A stretch of DNA of 64,000 bases from Notamacropus eugenii. Its lineage: Eukaryota; Chordata; Mammalia; Diprotodontia; Macropodidae. The translations under genes were made by a program, and so were the position numbers. The notes beneath the pieces are model-generated. The model was not told where the DNA came from. It ran no database searches and was given only the letters and a program-made list of their open reading frames with translations. Positions 34,115 to 45,011 of this stretch are shown one piece after another. The first letter of the stretch is position 1, and the number at the start of each line of letters is the position of its first letter. The stretch spans positions 66,727,427 to 66,791,426 of the forward strand of contig NC_092879.1 in assembly GCF_028372415.1 (NCBI RefSeq), read 5' to 3'.

Positions 34115-35845
34115 ACGAGAAAACCCCTTGCTGGGTTCCTTTATAGAGTTTGGGGTCCATGGATGTGAGATATAGGCTAGAACATCAGATATTTTTCACT
34201 GTGCTGATTGCTTTTGGTGATTTTTTTCTTCTTTTTTTTTTAAAAGTTCTTTGTTATAAGGGATGATTCTCTGGGAGGGGTTAGGGAGATGGGTCAAAGG
34301 AACATTAAGGACGTTGAGATAAATGAATGAACTAGCTGATGAGTAGGGAATTGAAAGTTTATATAGCATTCAGAAGCCAAATGAAGGGAGTGCCATAGAT
34401 TTCATGATGACTCAAAGCTGCAACAGTGTAGACCAGAAAACCACAGTCCTTGAAGACACTGAAGTCCAGAAGCTTCTTTGCCTTTTTCTTTAATGCTACC
34501 TTAGATCCTTCAAGCTTCTTGGGACCGACCATCCAGAGGCCTCATCAAAGCCCCACATACACAACAGTTCAGCAGCATAGCCCCCAGAATGAGGAAGCCC
34601 CCTCGCTCTATAAAGGTCCTGTAAGATCTGACCCAGTAGAGAGAGTGCACAGAGGAACACAGGGCTACAGGGCCCACCCTGCCTGTTCTGACTCAGCTCC
34701 CCACCCTGACTCATAGCCCAGCATACTGTCCCTTCATTCTACCCCTTTGCCCCAGATCTTGAAGTCCTGATTTGGCAGGATGGTTTTCCAGAAAGGTCTC
34801 TACCAATTCTGGAACAAACGTATACTGTGTCACATATCTTTTCCTTATTCCTCTACTTTGCCATTCTATTAGATCTACCCCACAAATCAGATAGCCAGAG
34901 GAATATTTTCTGTCTATTCACCGTTAGCAGTGAGGGGTGAGGATGTTAGAGAAATTATTAATACATCTGCACTGTTGTCACATGTTGGGATATCAGTGGA
35001 GACCTTCCATTGCTAGGGCAAAGAAGTATCTATTGGGGTCTTAGGTCAGTGCCAAATGAGTATCACAGAACTGCAAAGTAGGAAAAGATCAAAATGGCCA
35101 TCATTCATGTAGAATGATTTGTTTTCATGCCCATTTTATTTCCACCGAATTTTCTACTTTGTCCATGTTGTTGATTATAAAAGTATTTTCAAACCAGGTA
35201 AAATTTGAGGTTTAATGAACCTCTGGGATAATTCTTCTTCATTGTGTCCTTGGCCAAAACAAACTGCATTTTGATAAGATCTCTTCCTTTAATTAGGAGC
35301 CTGACAAATTCTATAAAGGAAATTCGACTGGTGTTTCCGATCTGTTTATCCTTAATCAAAATGTTCTTTCATAAAGACTACTTAATATGCGTCTGATGAG
35401 TCTTTTGGAAAAAGAGACACTGAGCCCTTAGGTATCATTCCAGTTCAAGTTCAGATCTTGGAGCTAAATCTGATTAATTGAGGCAAAGAACTGGTCCATG
35501 ATCTCAATGGCTTCAAACGTTAATGGAAAACTTAATTTTGAGCAACTTGGGGAGAAGGGGAAGAGGTGTTATCATGATTTTAAATTTTTTTTTAGCATTT
35601 TGGAAAAACTAACTGCATTTTGAATGTCAGACACGATTAATAGCCTTGTATTTGATACTATGAACATCATATCTGCTTAAAAATGGGTATAAGTCATTCT
35701 CAAATGGCAAGTTGTAATAAAATCCTGGAGGGCACTCATCTGAAATTGAATAATTGGCCCATTTGCATCCTGTCATCATATTAGTGTGGGACCTTGGCCA
35801 AGTCCTTTGTTTATTGTAAATGGTGAGGCATATTCCAAGAAGCAG
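34115..35845. other. Unique non-coding stretch with AT-rich block
   Basis: No repeat was recognised. 35130-35640 is AT-rich and complex, with homeodomain-like cores (ttaattag, gattaattga, acgattaatag). It is a possible conserved element, not demonstrated. The opposing open frames at 34450-34716 lack familiar motifs. Confidence 0.4.
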
Positions 35846-35849
35846 ATTT

Positions 35850-36245
35850 CTCCCATCTGCCCCTTCCTCTCCACTATTACCCTTGCTCATGCTCTTATCA
35901 CTATTTTGTGGAGCCAGTATAATGGATGCCTAACTTTTTTGCCTCTCATTCTTCCCTCTTTACCTCCATCCAAATCCACTTGCCACATCACTGCCAAAGT
36001 CATCCTCTTAATTCACAACTCTAGTCATTCTTCTTCTTATCTGAGAATCAAATAAATAGAAAAACCCTTCCATAGCTCCTAACCATTTACTGAATAAAGT
36101 TATATTCCTTAGTTGATGTTCAAGACCCTCTACAATCTGGCTCCAATTTACTCACCAGATTTTCCCTGTACTATTCACCTTTGCATATTCTTGATTTCTG
36201 CCAAATTGGACTCTTTTCTGTTTCCCAAGCACTATGATGAATGAC
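35850..36245 (+). mobile_element. L2 LINE fragment
   Basis: ctccactattacccttgctc, gccacatcactgccaaagtc, ttcaagaccctctacaatct, ggctccaatttactcaccag, tctgccaaattggactcttt are in the order of the end of the L2 ORF2. It is followed by a second, more 5' L2 copy, so these are two insertions in the same direction. Confidence 0.78.
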
Positions 36246-36344
36246 ATTGTTACAAAGAAAAATAAGCTACCAGGAAGGCAGGAGCTACTGAGTTATGTGC
36301 CTATATTTCCTCAGTTCTTATCATGAGACTCTACTACCCAGATG

Positions 36345-37670
36345 TCCTTGAGTCACCGTCCTACTGTTTCACTCCCCTGCTCATAAACTCTCGGTCATTT
36401 TCTATTACTTTTTGGATTAAAAAGTTGGCTCTCCTGGTCAAGGTAAAACTCTTGCCTTGAGCCTTGAATGCTATCTTCACCCATGTGATCTGACAAATTG
36501 ACTCCATTATCATTCTCCTACTCTCTCATCACTATCTCCCCTATTTACTGATTCCTACCCTACTGCCTACACAGATGCCCAAGTTGCCCCTATTTCTTTA
36601 AAAACAAACCCTCTCGTGACACTTCCACAAATTATCATTATCTACCTCTTTTCCTTTTAACAAACTCTTGGAAAGAGCTGCCTTTCTTCTCTCTCTCACT
36701 TCCCAGTCTTACATCTTGGCTTCCTGCTTCATCATTCAACTGAAATGGATCTTTCCTAAAATACCAGTGATCTCAAATTGCCAAATCTAATGACCTTTTC
36801 TCCATCCTCATCCTTCTTGATCTCCCTGTGAATCTTGCCACTGTAGACTTTCCTCCTATACTGGATAGTTTCTGTTTTTTTCTCTTGATTCTCCTCCATG
36901 TATGGGGTACTTCTCAGTCTTTTTTGTTGGATCATTAGTTATCTCTCTCTTCCTAAACTGTGGGTTTCCCTGAAGACTTATCCTGGACCCTTTTTTCTCT
37001 GTACAACTCCTGTGAATTTGATGATCACACGCAATGTCCAGATCTCTATATCCAGCTCTAATCTTTCTCCTGAGCTCCAGTCCTATACCCCCAAATACCA
37101 GTTGGATATTTTAAGTTGCATATCCAGTTTGCATCCCAAATTCAGCATGTCCAGAACAGAACTCATTATATATTTCCTCCAAAGTCCACCCCTCATTGAC
37201 CCTCCCCTTTTCTTTTGAGGGCCCCACTATTTTCCTAGTCATCCAGGTTCACAACATAAGAGTTCCACTTGTCTGTTTAGTCTCTTTCACCCACTCACCC
37301 CCATATCCAATCAATTTGTAGGTTTTTTTGAGTCTACCTTTATCATATCTCTGGCATTTATCCTCTTCTGTGTGCTCACATGACCTCTACGAGAGTTCAG
37401 GTCTTTATTACTGCTCACCTGGAGTACTGTCCTAGGTTCCTAATTGATCTCCCTGCCTTAAATGTTTCTCCGTTCCTAGCTGTTTCCCACAGTGCTGCCA
37501 AAGTGATTTTCCTAAAGCTTAGATCTGACCACATCTCTCTCCTGCTCAGAGAGTTCCCTGTTGCCTGTAGTATCAAATACAAATTCCTAGATTTGACATT
37601 TAGCACTCTTTACCCTTTGACTAAAGCCTACTTTTCTAGGCTTATTTACATGTTACTCCCCATTATGCCT
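36345..37670 (+). mobile_element. L2 LINE, reverse-transcriptase region (decayed)
   Basis: The sequence follows the L2 ORF2 reverse transcriptase in order. A segment near 36655-36690 corresponds to KLLERV-like coding, and 36735-36850 to the following TETAL..DL stretch. A decayed GVPQGSVLGP-like block lies near 36960 (gggtttccctgaagac). SSNLSPELQSYTPKYQLDIL and MSRTELIIYF are read at 36898-37218. A second frame (37380 on) reads LEYCPRFLIDLPALN and AAKVIFLKLRSDHISLLLRE. Frames change and stops occur, so it is dead. Confidence 0.85.
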
Positions 37671-37671
37671 T

Positions 37672-38084
37672 TGCCAGTTCTGCTACTTATGATACTTATA
37701 ATACACATGGCAGATGATAATGTGCACTTGGATGGAAAACCCAATAAATCTGTCCATCACTTAATGAGTGCTTTATCATTCATTCATATATTTGGACAGG
37801 CCCTGATGGTGGACAAGGCCCTGGGCCCAGAACTGAAGAGGAAGAGGAGTATTGGATGAATTTCATTTAAGACACTGTACTGTGTTTCAAGTGATTTCAG
37901 GCTGTTCCCTGATATAAGACAACTTAACTCCAGTATTCTCCCAGTGACAGTATATAGCTACTGATCAGAGGATGACACGATCTCTGAAACATTGAAATTC
38001 CAGGTGAGTCAGAAGGCAATGAAGAATTGCATGGTGGGTGTAAGGCATTGCTTCAACAGTGACTTGATATAAAAAGTGGTACAA
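37672..38084. other. Unique non-coding stretch between L2 copies
   Basis: Nothing was recognised. The open frame running in from the L2 ends at 37859 with no further LINE similarity after about 37670. Confidence 0.4.
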
Positions 38085-38345
38085 GAGGCATCATTCAATC
38101 AACAAGCATGTATTAAACATGTGCCATGTTTCAGACACTGGTGCTTGAAAGGCATGGAGAAAGAATGAAATCATGGTTACTTGTAATGGGGAAGAGAAGT
38201 ACATATATAAGTAGAAATAACATGATTACAAAGTAAATAAATACAAGTGTATACAAAGTAATTAAAAACAAGGTAATTTGGGATGGGGACACTGGAAGTT
38301 GAGGCAATTGGGAAGGACCTCATGCAAAAGGAAATGCTTGAGCTG
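38085..38345 (-). mobile_element. L2 LINE, minus strand, left part of a split copy
   Basis: acaagcatgtattaaacatg, cagacactggtgcttgaaag, tgggaaggacctcatgcaaa, gcttgagctgagtctt. The reversed L2 order resumes at 38965 beyond the L1 insertion. Confidence 0.78.
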
Positions 38346-38351
38346 AGTCTT

Positions 38352-38946
38352 TTTTAAAGTAGTATTTTATTATTTCCAGTTACATGTAAAGCCAATATTT
38401 TACATTCATTTAAAAAGTATTTTGATTTCCAAATTTTCTCCCTCCCTTCTTTTCTTTCCTCCCTTCTCCTTTCCCTAAAACAGTAAACTATTTGATATTT
38501 ATGTGCATTCATGTAAAACATATTTCCATATTAGTAGTGTTGTGAAAGAAGAAACATACCATAAGAAGAAAGCCACATAAAAATAAAGAAAGTGAAAATA
38601 GTATTCCTTGATCTGCATCCAGACTCCATCAGTTCTTTCTCTGGATGTGAATAATTATTCCACATGATTCCTTTGGAATTGTCTTAGATCATTGTACTGC
38701 TGAGAAGAGCTAAACTATTCATTGTTGATCATTATACAATGTGGCTGCTATTTTGTACCATGTTCTCCCTGGTTCTGTTTACTTCACTTTGGATCAGTTC
38801 ATGTAAGTCTTTCCATGTTTTTCTGAGTGCATCTTGCTTGTCATTTCTTATTGCACAATAGTATTCCATCACAATCATATACCACAACAATTGATACATT
38901 GTTTAGCCATTCCCCAATTGATGGGCATCCTCTCATTTTCCAATTT
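38352..38946 (-). mobile_element. 5'-truncated L1 LINE, minus strand, nested in L2
   Basis: The antisense L1 3' end starts at the T-rich left edge and runs through catgtaaaacatatttccat, gatctgcatccagactccat, ttcatgtaagtctttccatg, tagtattccatcacaatcat, ccattccccaattgatggg. It is flanked by 14-base near-duplicates: ttgagctgagtctt (38338-38351) and ttgagcttaatctt (38947-38960), with 12 of 14 identical. This supports insertion by target-primed reverse transcription. Confidence 0.88.
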
Positions 38947-38961
38947 TTGAGCTTAATCTTG

Positions 38962-39490
38962 AGAAAGAAAAGAAATTCTGTGAGGTGGAGGTAAGAAGGG
39001 AGTGTGTTCTAGTCATGGACAATGGCCAATGCTAAGGCAGGCAGATGGGAACATGTGAGGAGCAGAAGTCCAGTTTGACTGGATTGTACAGTGCAGGAGA
39101 GAGACTAACATCCAATGAATCTGGAAAGGCAAGTTGGAATCAGGTTGTGAAGGACTTTAAAAGCTGAACAAGATCACAGTGGCAATAGGGAACCTCTGGA
39201 ATTGATTGAATTGGGGAGAAGCACACAGGCAGATCTGTGCTTTAGAAAAATGATTTCAGTAGGATGAACTGCAGTGGGGAGAGACTTGAGGCAGGGAGGA
39301 TAAATTAAGAGGTGAGAGGTGATGAGCACCTAATGTAAGGTGGTGGCTGTGTGAGAGGAAAGAGTTAGAGTCAAGAGAGGCCATGTGAGTAGAAATGATA
39401 GGATTTGTCAACCAATTGGATATGTGGGGTGAGGCAGAGCAAGGGTTTGAGGATAATACTGAGAGAAAAAGAAAGCGAACTTTTAATGCA
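38962..39490 (-). mobile_element. L2 LINE, minus strand, right part of a split copy
   Basis: gtgtgttctagtcatggac, gcagaagtccagtttgactg, caggttgtgaaggacttta, gcagtggggagagacttgag, gcagggaggataaattaag, ccaattggatatgtgggg follow reversed L2 order into the reverse-transcriptase region. The minus frame at 39256-39618 overlaps this LINE and is not a gene. Confidence 0.82.
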
Positions 39491-39494
39491 GCAA

Positions 39495-40185
39495 GGTAAA
39501 GAGACAACAAATTAACAGCCTGCTCTGGTACACTATTCTGGTGAAACAGTAGAAGAACCAGAAGATTTAGGGAAAGGCATGGACAAGAAGCTAGAACCTG
39601 CCCAATGAGAAGCAACACCTACACTGAGGAGATCACAGATTTACTGAAATGTCCTCGCACAGGTTCCCAACTGTCTTCCCTCCCTGTCTTTGCTTTCCCT
39701 CATTCCCCATATCTAGAATGCTCTATTATTAGACCTGGTTAGATGACATGGATATCAAGATGTCTTCTGCCTTGAAATTCTTTGATCCTGTGAATTTTTA
39801 CCTACGCAGCCAGGGTAGAGCAACCACAGTTTTACCCATAATTTAGAAGGCCTGAAAACACTTGTACTCCATCACAGGCAGAAAGTACCCCTTTTATCAC
39901 TTAGTTAGGAAGAATATTTCATTTACAAAAGAAGTTAAAAGGTGGCATACTTCCTCCCCCTGGTGGCTGCATCCCATATCTTCCCTGACCTAGTGCCTCC
40001 TATCCTGCTCCCTCCTTTGGTGGTTGCATCATGTCTTCCAAGGACCTCTGTCTCTTCCCCGTGGACCAGAGTTCCAGAGCATCTCCTCCAGCTGGATCTT
40101 GGGTCCTGAGATCCAAGGTTTGCCTTCACCATCTTGCTCAAATGACCTTGTGTTAAAATGTTCATTTGAGGTCACCTTTTCTACT
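39495..40185. other. Unique non-coding stretch
   Basis: No exon was recognised. It contains the CTCF-like motif at 39955-39967 and a related cctttggtggttgcatc at 40013-40029. Confidence 0.4.
39955..39967 (-). promoter_or_regulatory. Candidate CTCF core motif
   Basis: The minus strand reads gccaccaggggga, an exact match to the strong core CCACCAGGGGG. The base after the core is A rather than the preferred C. It lies in unique DNA between L2 copies. Confidence 0.4.
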
Positions 40186-40189
40186 GCTT

Positions 40190-40312
40190 GCTTTGGATGC
40201 CAGAATTCAGCTCAATTCAGTGAGCTTCCATATCTTAGGCACTGCAGATGAAAACAGAAAAAAAAAACTGCTCCCTATCTTCAAGGAGCTTATAATCTAC
40301 TGAATTAACTAG
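40190..40312 (-). mobile_element. L2 LINE fragment, minus strand
   Basis: cttaggcactgcagatgaaa, ctatcttcaaggagctta and taatctactgaatta match the reversed L2 segment also seen at 6482-6588. Confidence 0.65.
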
Positions 40313-40437
40313 TCACAGCTTACTCAACTTCCAAGTGGGTAGTACTCTACAAGCTTTGTTATAGCTCTCCTCTACACAGTCCTTCTTAGATTAGACTTAT
40401 CTGTATATCTTGGCCTTTTCTCCTCTATGGTATTGGA

Positions 40438-40738
40438 ACAGCTAGGTGGTGCAGTGGATAGAGCACCAGTGCAGGAGTCAGGAGGACCTGAGTTCAAATC
40501 TCACCTCAGACACTTGATACTAGCTGTGTGACCTTGGCCAAGTCACTTAAGCCCAATTGCCTCATCCTGGGTCATCTCCAGTCATCCTGATGAATATCTA
40601 GTCACTGGATTCAGATGGCTCTGGAGGAGAAGTGAGCCTGGTGACCTACACAGCCCTCCCTCACTCAAAGTCAAGTGCAAGTCATGTCATCATTTCTCTG
40701 ATGGCATGGTCTTCTTTGGCAACGAAGGATGAACGCAT
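40438..40738 (+). repeat. Full-length composite marsupial SINE
   Basis: tRNA-like head cagctaggtggtgcagtgga, B box gagttcaaatc (40490-40500), core gtgaccttggccaagtcact, then a distinct 3' body tcatcctgatgaatatct, gagcctggtgacctac, gtcatgtcatcatttctctg and final ggcaacgaaggatga. It is the best preserved SINE here and defines the body of the truncated copy at 1290-1473. Confidence 0.93.
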
Positions 40739-40739
40739 A

Positions 40740-41660
40740 TTCACATATTCTATGGGATTATAATTTCTGCTATAGCAAGATCTCTTTCTCATCTCTTTCA
40801 GCCTCTCTCTCCTCTCCCCCACCCTACCACGCACCATATAGCACAACGTTTTACTTATGGTAGGTACTCACAAAATGGCCAAGTTGAATCCAATGAGAAC
40901 AATAACTGCTCTTGCTGACTTCTCCAAGATCTTCTAAAGATGACCAGTTTAATTAAAGCACAGGTGCTTTAATCAGAAAAATACTATTTGAAAGAAAGCT
41001 CTCCCATACAGGCGAGATTATTATCACTAATTATCCAAGAGATTCCTCCATTGTGTCTGTTCTTGTCTACAACACTAGCGTGCATTGTTACTGTTGTTGG
41101 CCCGTAGTTCAGTTAGAAATTGGCAGATGTGAGCTAGGTGGCTTCCTTTAATTAATGCATTATCTGAGTTGAGGACAGTGCTTATTTACTAATTATGTCT
41201 GCAATGGTAATGACAGCCCCGATTTGGACATGGAGGCTCATGTCTGCAGTAGAAGTGCCCGTTAAACCTTACTGACAATTGTAGCTATTTAATTTCATTT
41301 TATTTCAACTGTTGCTGTTGAATAAATGTTGAATAGGTCTGAATACTTAGATCAAATAATTTTAATCTTCAAAAGGAAAAGGAGATGCCCTTGTTTTATT
41401 AAAAACATGTACATATACAAAATAGAATGTTACTTGGTTTGACAAAGAGCCTCCTTTTTTTTTCCTCTTTTCTGTGCTGACATCAGAGTGGCTTTAACAA
41501 AGGAGCTGATAATGGAAAGATACAGATATTGAAATGAGGAAACCTGAGTTTAAGGTCCCTTATCAATTAGAACTTGAAGTAAGGCATTTTTCCTTATGCC
41601 CTCATGCTTTCTTTTTGGTCAAACACAGCTAAAAACTCTTGCTTTCATTTGGAAAGGAAT
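40740..41660. other. Unique AT-rich stretch, candidate conserved element
   Basis: No repeat was recognised. About 41010-41360 is complex sequence with clustered TAATTA-type sites (ctaattatcc, ctttaattaatgcat, actaattatg) and no decay signature of a LINE or SINE. Enhancer function is only a guess. Confidence 0.4.
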
Positions 41661-41667
41661 AAAAGAC

Positions 41668-41855
41668 TATTGTAAATAAAAGAAACCTTAGAGATGATCT
41701 GGTTCTAATCCCTAGTTTTACAGATGAGGATCCTGAGACCAAGTGATAGTCAGTCCATAGACATTGACTTTGGCCTTGATATGCTCACAGTCAGATAGAA
41801 AGCTAGAACGAGACCCAAGACTAGAATGAGGGTCTCCTTGATTCTAAAAACCCCA
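41668..41855 (-). repeat. MIR-like SINE, minus strand
   Basis: gaaaccttagagatgatctg, gttttacagatgaggatcct, gagaccaagtgatagtcagt, and a right part gggtctccttgattct. Confidence 0.65.
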
Positions 41856-41979
41856 CAGATCCTAAGTTTAATAAATCTAGTTTGGCTTCTCATCAGTCAC
41901 TATCAAGTACCCAGCCTGATCTCTTTGGAAGGCACAGTTTGGGCAGACAGGCCCCAAATGGCCCCTGACTAGTTTAAAA

Positions 41980-42255
41980 ACCACAGAATTTCAGTTAGAA
42001 AGGACCTCAGATGTCATTGAATCCAACTCATGACCACATGGGCAATCTTTCTGGAATGTCCCTCTCTAGTGGCCTCCAAGCTTCTACATGAAAACCTCCA
42101 GGTAGAAAGAATCTCCTTGGAGCCTGACCTCAATGGGAATCTCCTTTGTAGGGCCTCCAGCCCAGAAATCTCTCCATAGCCTGGGATGGCTCTGATGGAG
42201 GATTCACCAAGTGATGTATAACTAGAGCATGCACCCTTTGAGATGGAAACCACAC
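41980..42255 (-). mobile_element. CR1/L3-type LINE 3' end, minus strand
   Basis: ttagaaaggacctcagatgt, cattgaatccaactcatgac, ctacatgaaaacctccaggt, ggagcctgacctcaatggg resemble the reversed CR1 3' UTR (tail on the left). It is more diverged than the plus-strand copies. Confidence 0.5.
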
Positions 42256-42259
42256 CTTT

Positions 42260-42925
42260 CTAATGGAAAGTCACCACTCTGATTCTTTGGAAAGTTTTGA
42301 AATAACATGAGTCCACCTTCCATCTTTACTTGATTTTAGGAGAATGGACACAAACGTGCTCTGTGCTTGCCAGGAGGCTCTATAGATGTGTAAGAAGTCA
42401 GAGAAGGAGCAAATGGCAATCCATTCTACCCCCTTCTTTCCCTGAGTGAGACTCTTTACATCCTGGCTTTTTCTATAGGCTGTGAACCTTCTTACACTAG
42501 CGGATTATATTGCCAAGAATTTCCAGCTACTTTTAAGTGATCAGTGAAGGAAATGGCATTAAAATAGATATAGCTAAATCGAATCAGAAGTGAAGTAGCC
42601 TGCTAAAAGCAGCTAGGTAAGCCATTAAAAGTGAAATCATTGGATTTGAAGTCCAAATGTATTCGGTATAATTGCCACCAAGCAAAATGGAGCTGCTTAT
42701 AGGAATCAAACTAGCAAACTAACTCAGGTCTCATGAATTGACCGTAGTTGGCAATCTTTTTTTTTTTTTTTTTTTGTATTTCTATATCCACTCACCTCAA
42801 ATGGTTGAGGATGGTTTCTCATCTGAATCCAGCCCCACACTAACATCTGGGATGGGTCATATTTGAAAAAGGAAAGTAATTTGTCTATTTCTTATTGTTA
42901 CAGAATAAAAAAAAAAAACAAAGAG
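42260..42925. other. Unique non-coding stretch with poly-T tract
   Basis: T-run at 42759-42775 and A-run at 42908-42919. Otherwise unassigned. Confidence 0.4.
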
Positions 42926-42929
42926 GGAA

Positions 42930-43178
42930 ATAAGCATGTATTAAGTACCTATTATGTACCAGGAACCATGCTAAGCACTTTGCAAATATTATCTCGTTTG
43001 ATTCTCACAACAGCCCTGGATGGTAGATGCTACTATTCCTCCCACTATAGATGAGAAAACTGAGGCAGGCAGAGGTGAAATGATTTGACCAGGGTCACTT
43101 AAGTGCTAAGTATCTGAGGCCAGATTTGAACGCAGGTCTTTCTGCTTCCAGGCTCTATCCTAGCTGCCTTTGATGAGG
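42930..43178 (-). repeat. tRNA-derived CORE-SINE, minus strand
   Basis: gcatgtattaagtacctatt, tttgcaaatattatctcgtt, tctcacaacagccctggatg, gatgagaaaactgaggcag, atttgaacgcaggtctttct, and head ctctatcctagctgcc. Confidence 0.9.
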
Positions 43179-43304
43179 CAGTAAGGATCAACGTAGGTTA
43201 CTTCTGGAAGGCATACACAGTACAATCCTCTGTGCTCCATCCCCAAATTTATTTTTATTTAATCTCTAGAAGTACCTCTAAACTAATGGTCATATTTTGC
43301 TCAC

Positions 43305-43338
43305 AAAACCAAACCAAACCAACCCAACAAACAACCCC
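43305..43338. repeat. (AACC)n short microsatellite
   Basis: aaaccaaaccaaaccaaccc followed by related units. Confidence 0.85.
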
Positions 43339-43589
43339 TCTCATGATCTAGAGATCACTTAGTCACTCAACCACCTTACCCTCCATTGTACAGATGGGGG
43401 AAGTAAACCCATGTTCTTTGACTCCATTATACCATGTTACCTTATTTTAAGGGTCTTACCTTCACAAGTAGGGATCACAACTCCATGTCATAATAGATGG
43501 TTGTTTTCATGAATTGCTGTGGCAAACAACAGTAGCCACAGGTCAGAAAATCCATCACTTTGTGGATAAATTTCTGATAATGAGTTTTG

Positions 43590-43722
43590 TCTCTATTAAA
43601 ATATAAGCTTCTTGAGAATAGCGACTATGTAGTTTTTTTTTCTTTGTCCCCTTAGTGCTTTGCATGGTGCCTGGCACATAATAAGTGCTTAATAAGTATT
43701 TTATTGACTAATTGACTTAACT
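43590..43722 (+). mobile_element. L2 LINE 3' end
   Basis: aatataagcttcttgagaat, tttgtccccttagtgcttt, tgcctggcacataataagtg, cttaataagtattttattg. Confidence 0.85.
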
Positions 43723-43734
43723 GGGCTCGTCTTT

Positions 43735-44185
43735 GAATGACAGATCCAGAGATTCTCACCAGACCTGTCCTCCGTGCATTTCACTTTAATAGAACCTATG
43801 GTGCTGAAAATTTACAGCCACTCTAAAATGATCAACTTATGTTCTGCTGTTATGGACTTTGAGAACCCAGAATCCCTTCAACATCATGATGAGGCATCAG
43901 AGCAGGCCTTTGACAGAGGCCTTAGTTTGAAATTTGCAAGCTAAAACTTCGAGCGGATAGTTAATAGCAGCAGGCAGCATTGCCTCCAAGTTCTCTGGGC
44001 ACAAAATCAGAACAGATTGAATCTTCTCTGGCATGAATAATGAAAGGCAAGAATAGTAGATGATCCAATAAGAAATACCTTTTTTTGAAAAATAGAACCC
44101 TTTATTAAAATGGCAGTATATTTTGTTAATAATGTCTAATGACTCCCTTTTTGTAGAAATTTGCCATAATATAGTTTATAGCAAG
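43735..44185. other. Unique non-coding stretch
   Basis: No repeat was recognised. Moderately complex sequence at 43740-44060 could be constrained, but nothing proves it. Confidence 0.4.
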
Positions 44186-44189
44186 ATGA

Positions 44190-44410
44190 AAAAAATAAAG
44201 GTACCTTTCCTCATCCCCTACAAATTGGCAAAAATGCCTTTTTTAAAGTCAGCTTTGGGAAGGGCTATGGGAAGACAGAAACCTGGATTCACTGCTGATG
44301 GAGCTATGAAGCAGGCCAGTCTTCCGGAAAACCATCTGGAATTTTGTGAGAAAAATGACTTGAACTGCTCTTGGCCTGTGACCCAGCTGTTTCCCTCAAC
44401 TGAAACAGTT
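44190..44410 (+). mobile_element. Old L1 LINE ORF2 fragment
   Basis: ccctacaaattggcaaaaat, gggaagggctatgggaagac, attcactgctgatggagcta, ggaaaaccatctggaatttt, ctgtgacccagctgttt parallel the L1 ORF2 C-terminal coding order. The open frame at 44123-44425 is this decayed LINE. Confidence 0.65.
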
Positions 44411-44414
44411 ATCG

Positions 44415-44812
44415 GTTACAATTAACTGAACTCCCTAACTGTCTTTCTTGCTCATTCTCTTTTTCATCTTTAAGAAAACCTTTCATTTGTGGCCTAAGAG
44501 TTGCCATTTCTCTAGACTTCTTCACTTCACTTCCATCAGAACTTGTATTGGTTTAGTTTTAAAGAGAATCATTAAATGCCCACTTAACTTGGCATTTTGC
44601 TTTGGCAACTCCCTCCTCTCCTGTTGTCCCCATACGCCCCCTTTTTACACAGGGCAAACATCATTCTTTTTCCCATGCAGACTGGCAATGCCAAACCCTC
44701 CTGTGGCTGGCTGAATGGCTAAGCAGGGAGGGAGTGAACCCAACCATTAAGGCATGTAAACAGATGAGCTTGGGACTTGCTCCCAAATAATTGAAGTCAA
44801 TTCAGCAAGCAT
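44415..44812. other. Unique non-coding stretch
   Basis: Open frames at 44448-44790 show no family features. Confidence 0.4.
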
Positions 44813-44814
44813 TG

Positions 44815-45010
44815 CCAGTCAACTAACACGTCATTCATTAAGCACCTACTATGAGTCAGGTACTATAGTAGGTATTGGGAATACAAAGGGAGGGAAAAAA
44901 ACTCTATACTCTTGAGTAACTTATTTTCTATCAATCAGTATTATATTAGTATGTATATAAATACATGCAAACTGAAGGAAATAGAAATAAAAGGTAGCTA
45001 AATATAAGGT
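44815..45010 (-). mobile_element. L2 LINE, minus strand, left part of a split copy
   Basis: cattcattaagcacctacta, tcaggtactatagtaggta, ttgggaatacaaagggaggg. It resumes at about 45270 after a SINE. Confidence 0.72.
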
Positions 45011-45011
45011 A

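Noticed and set aside
37380..37859. 159-codon plus-strand frame as a possible exon
   Set aside because: Its first part is recognisable L2 reverse transcriptase. The remainder is chance read-through.
39256..39618. 120-codon minus-strand frame
   Set aside because: It overlaps a minus-strand L2 LINE remnant and shows no host-gene feature.
40438..40510. tRNA gene
   Set aside because: The B-box-like gagttcaaatc belongs to a SINE head. No cloverleaf with intact acceptor stem and anticodon arm is evident, and the same head recurs many times.
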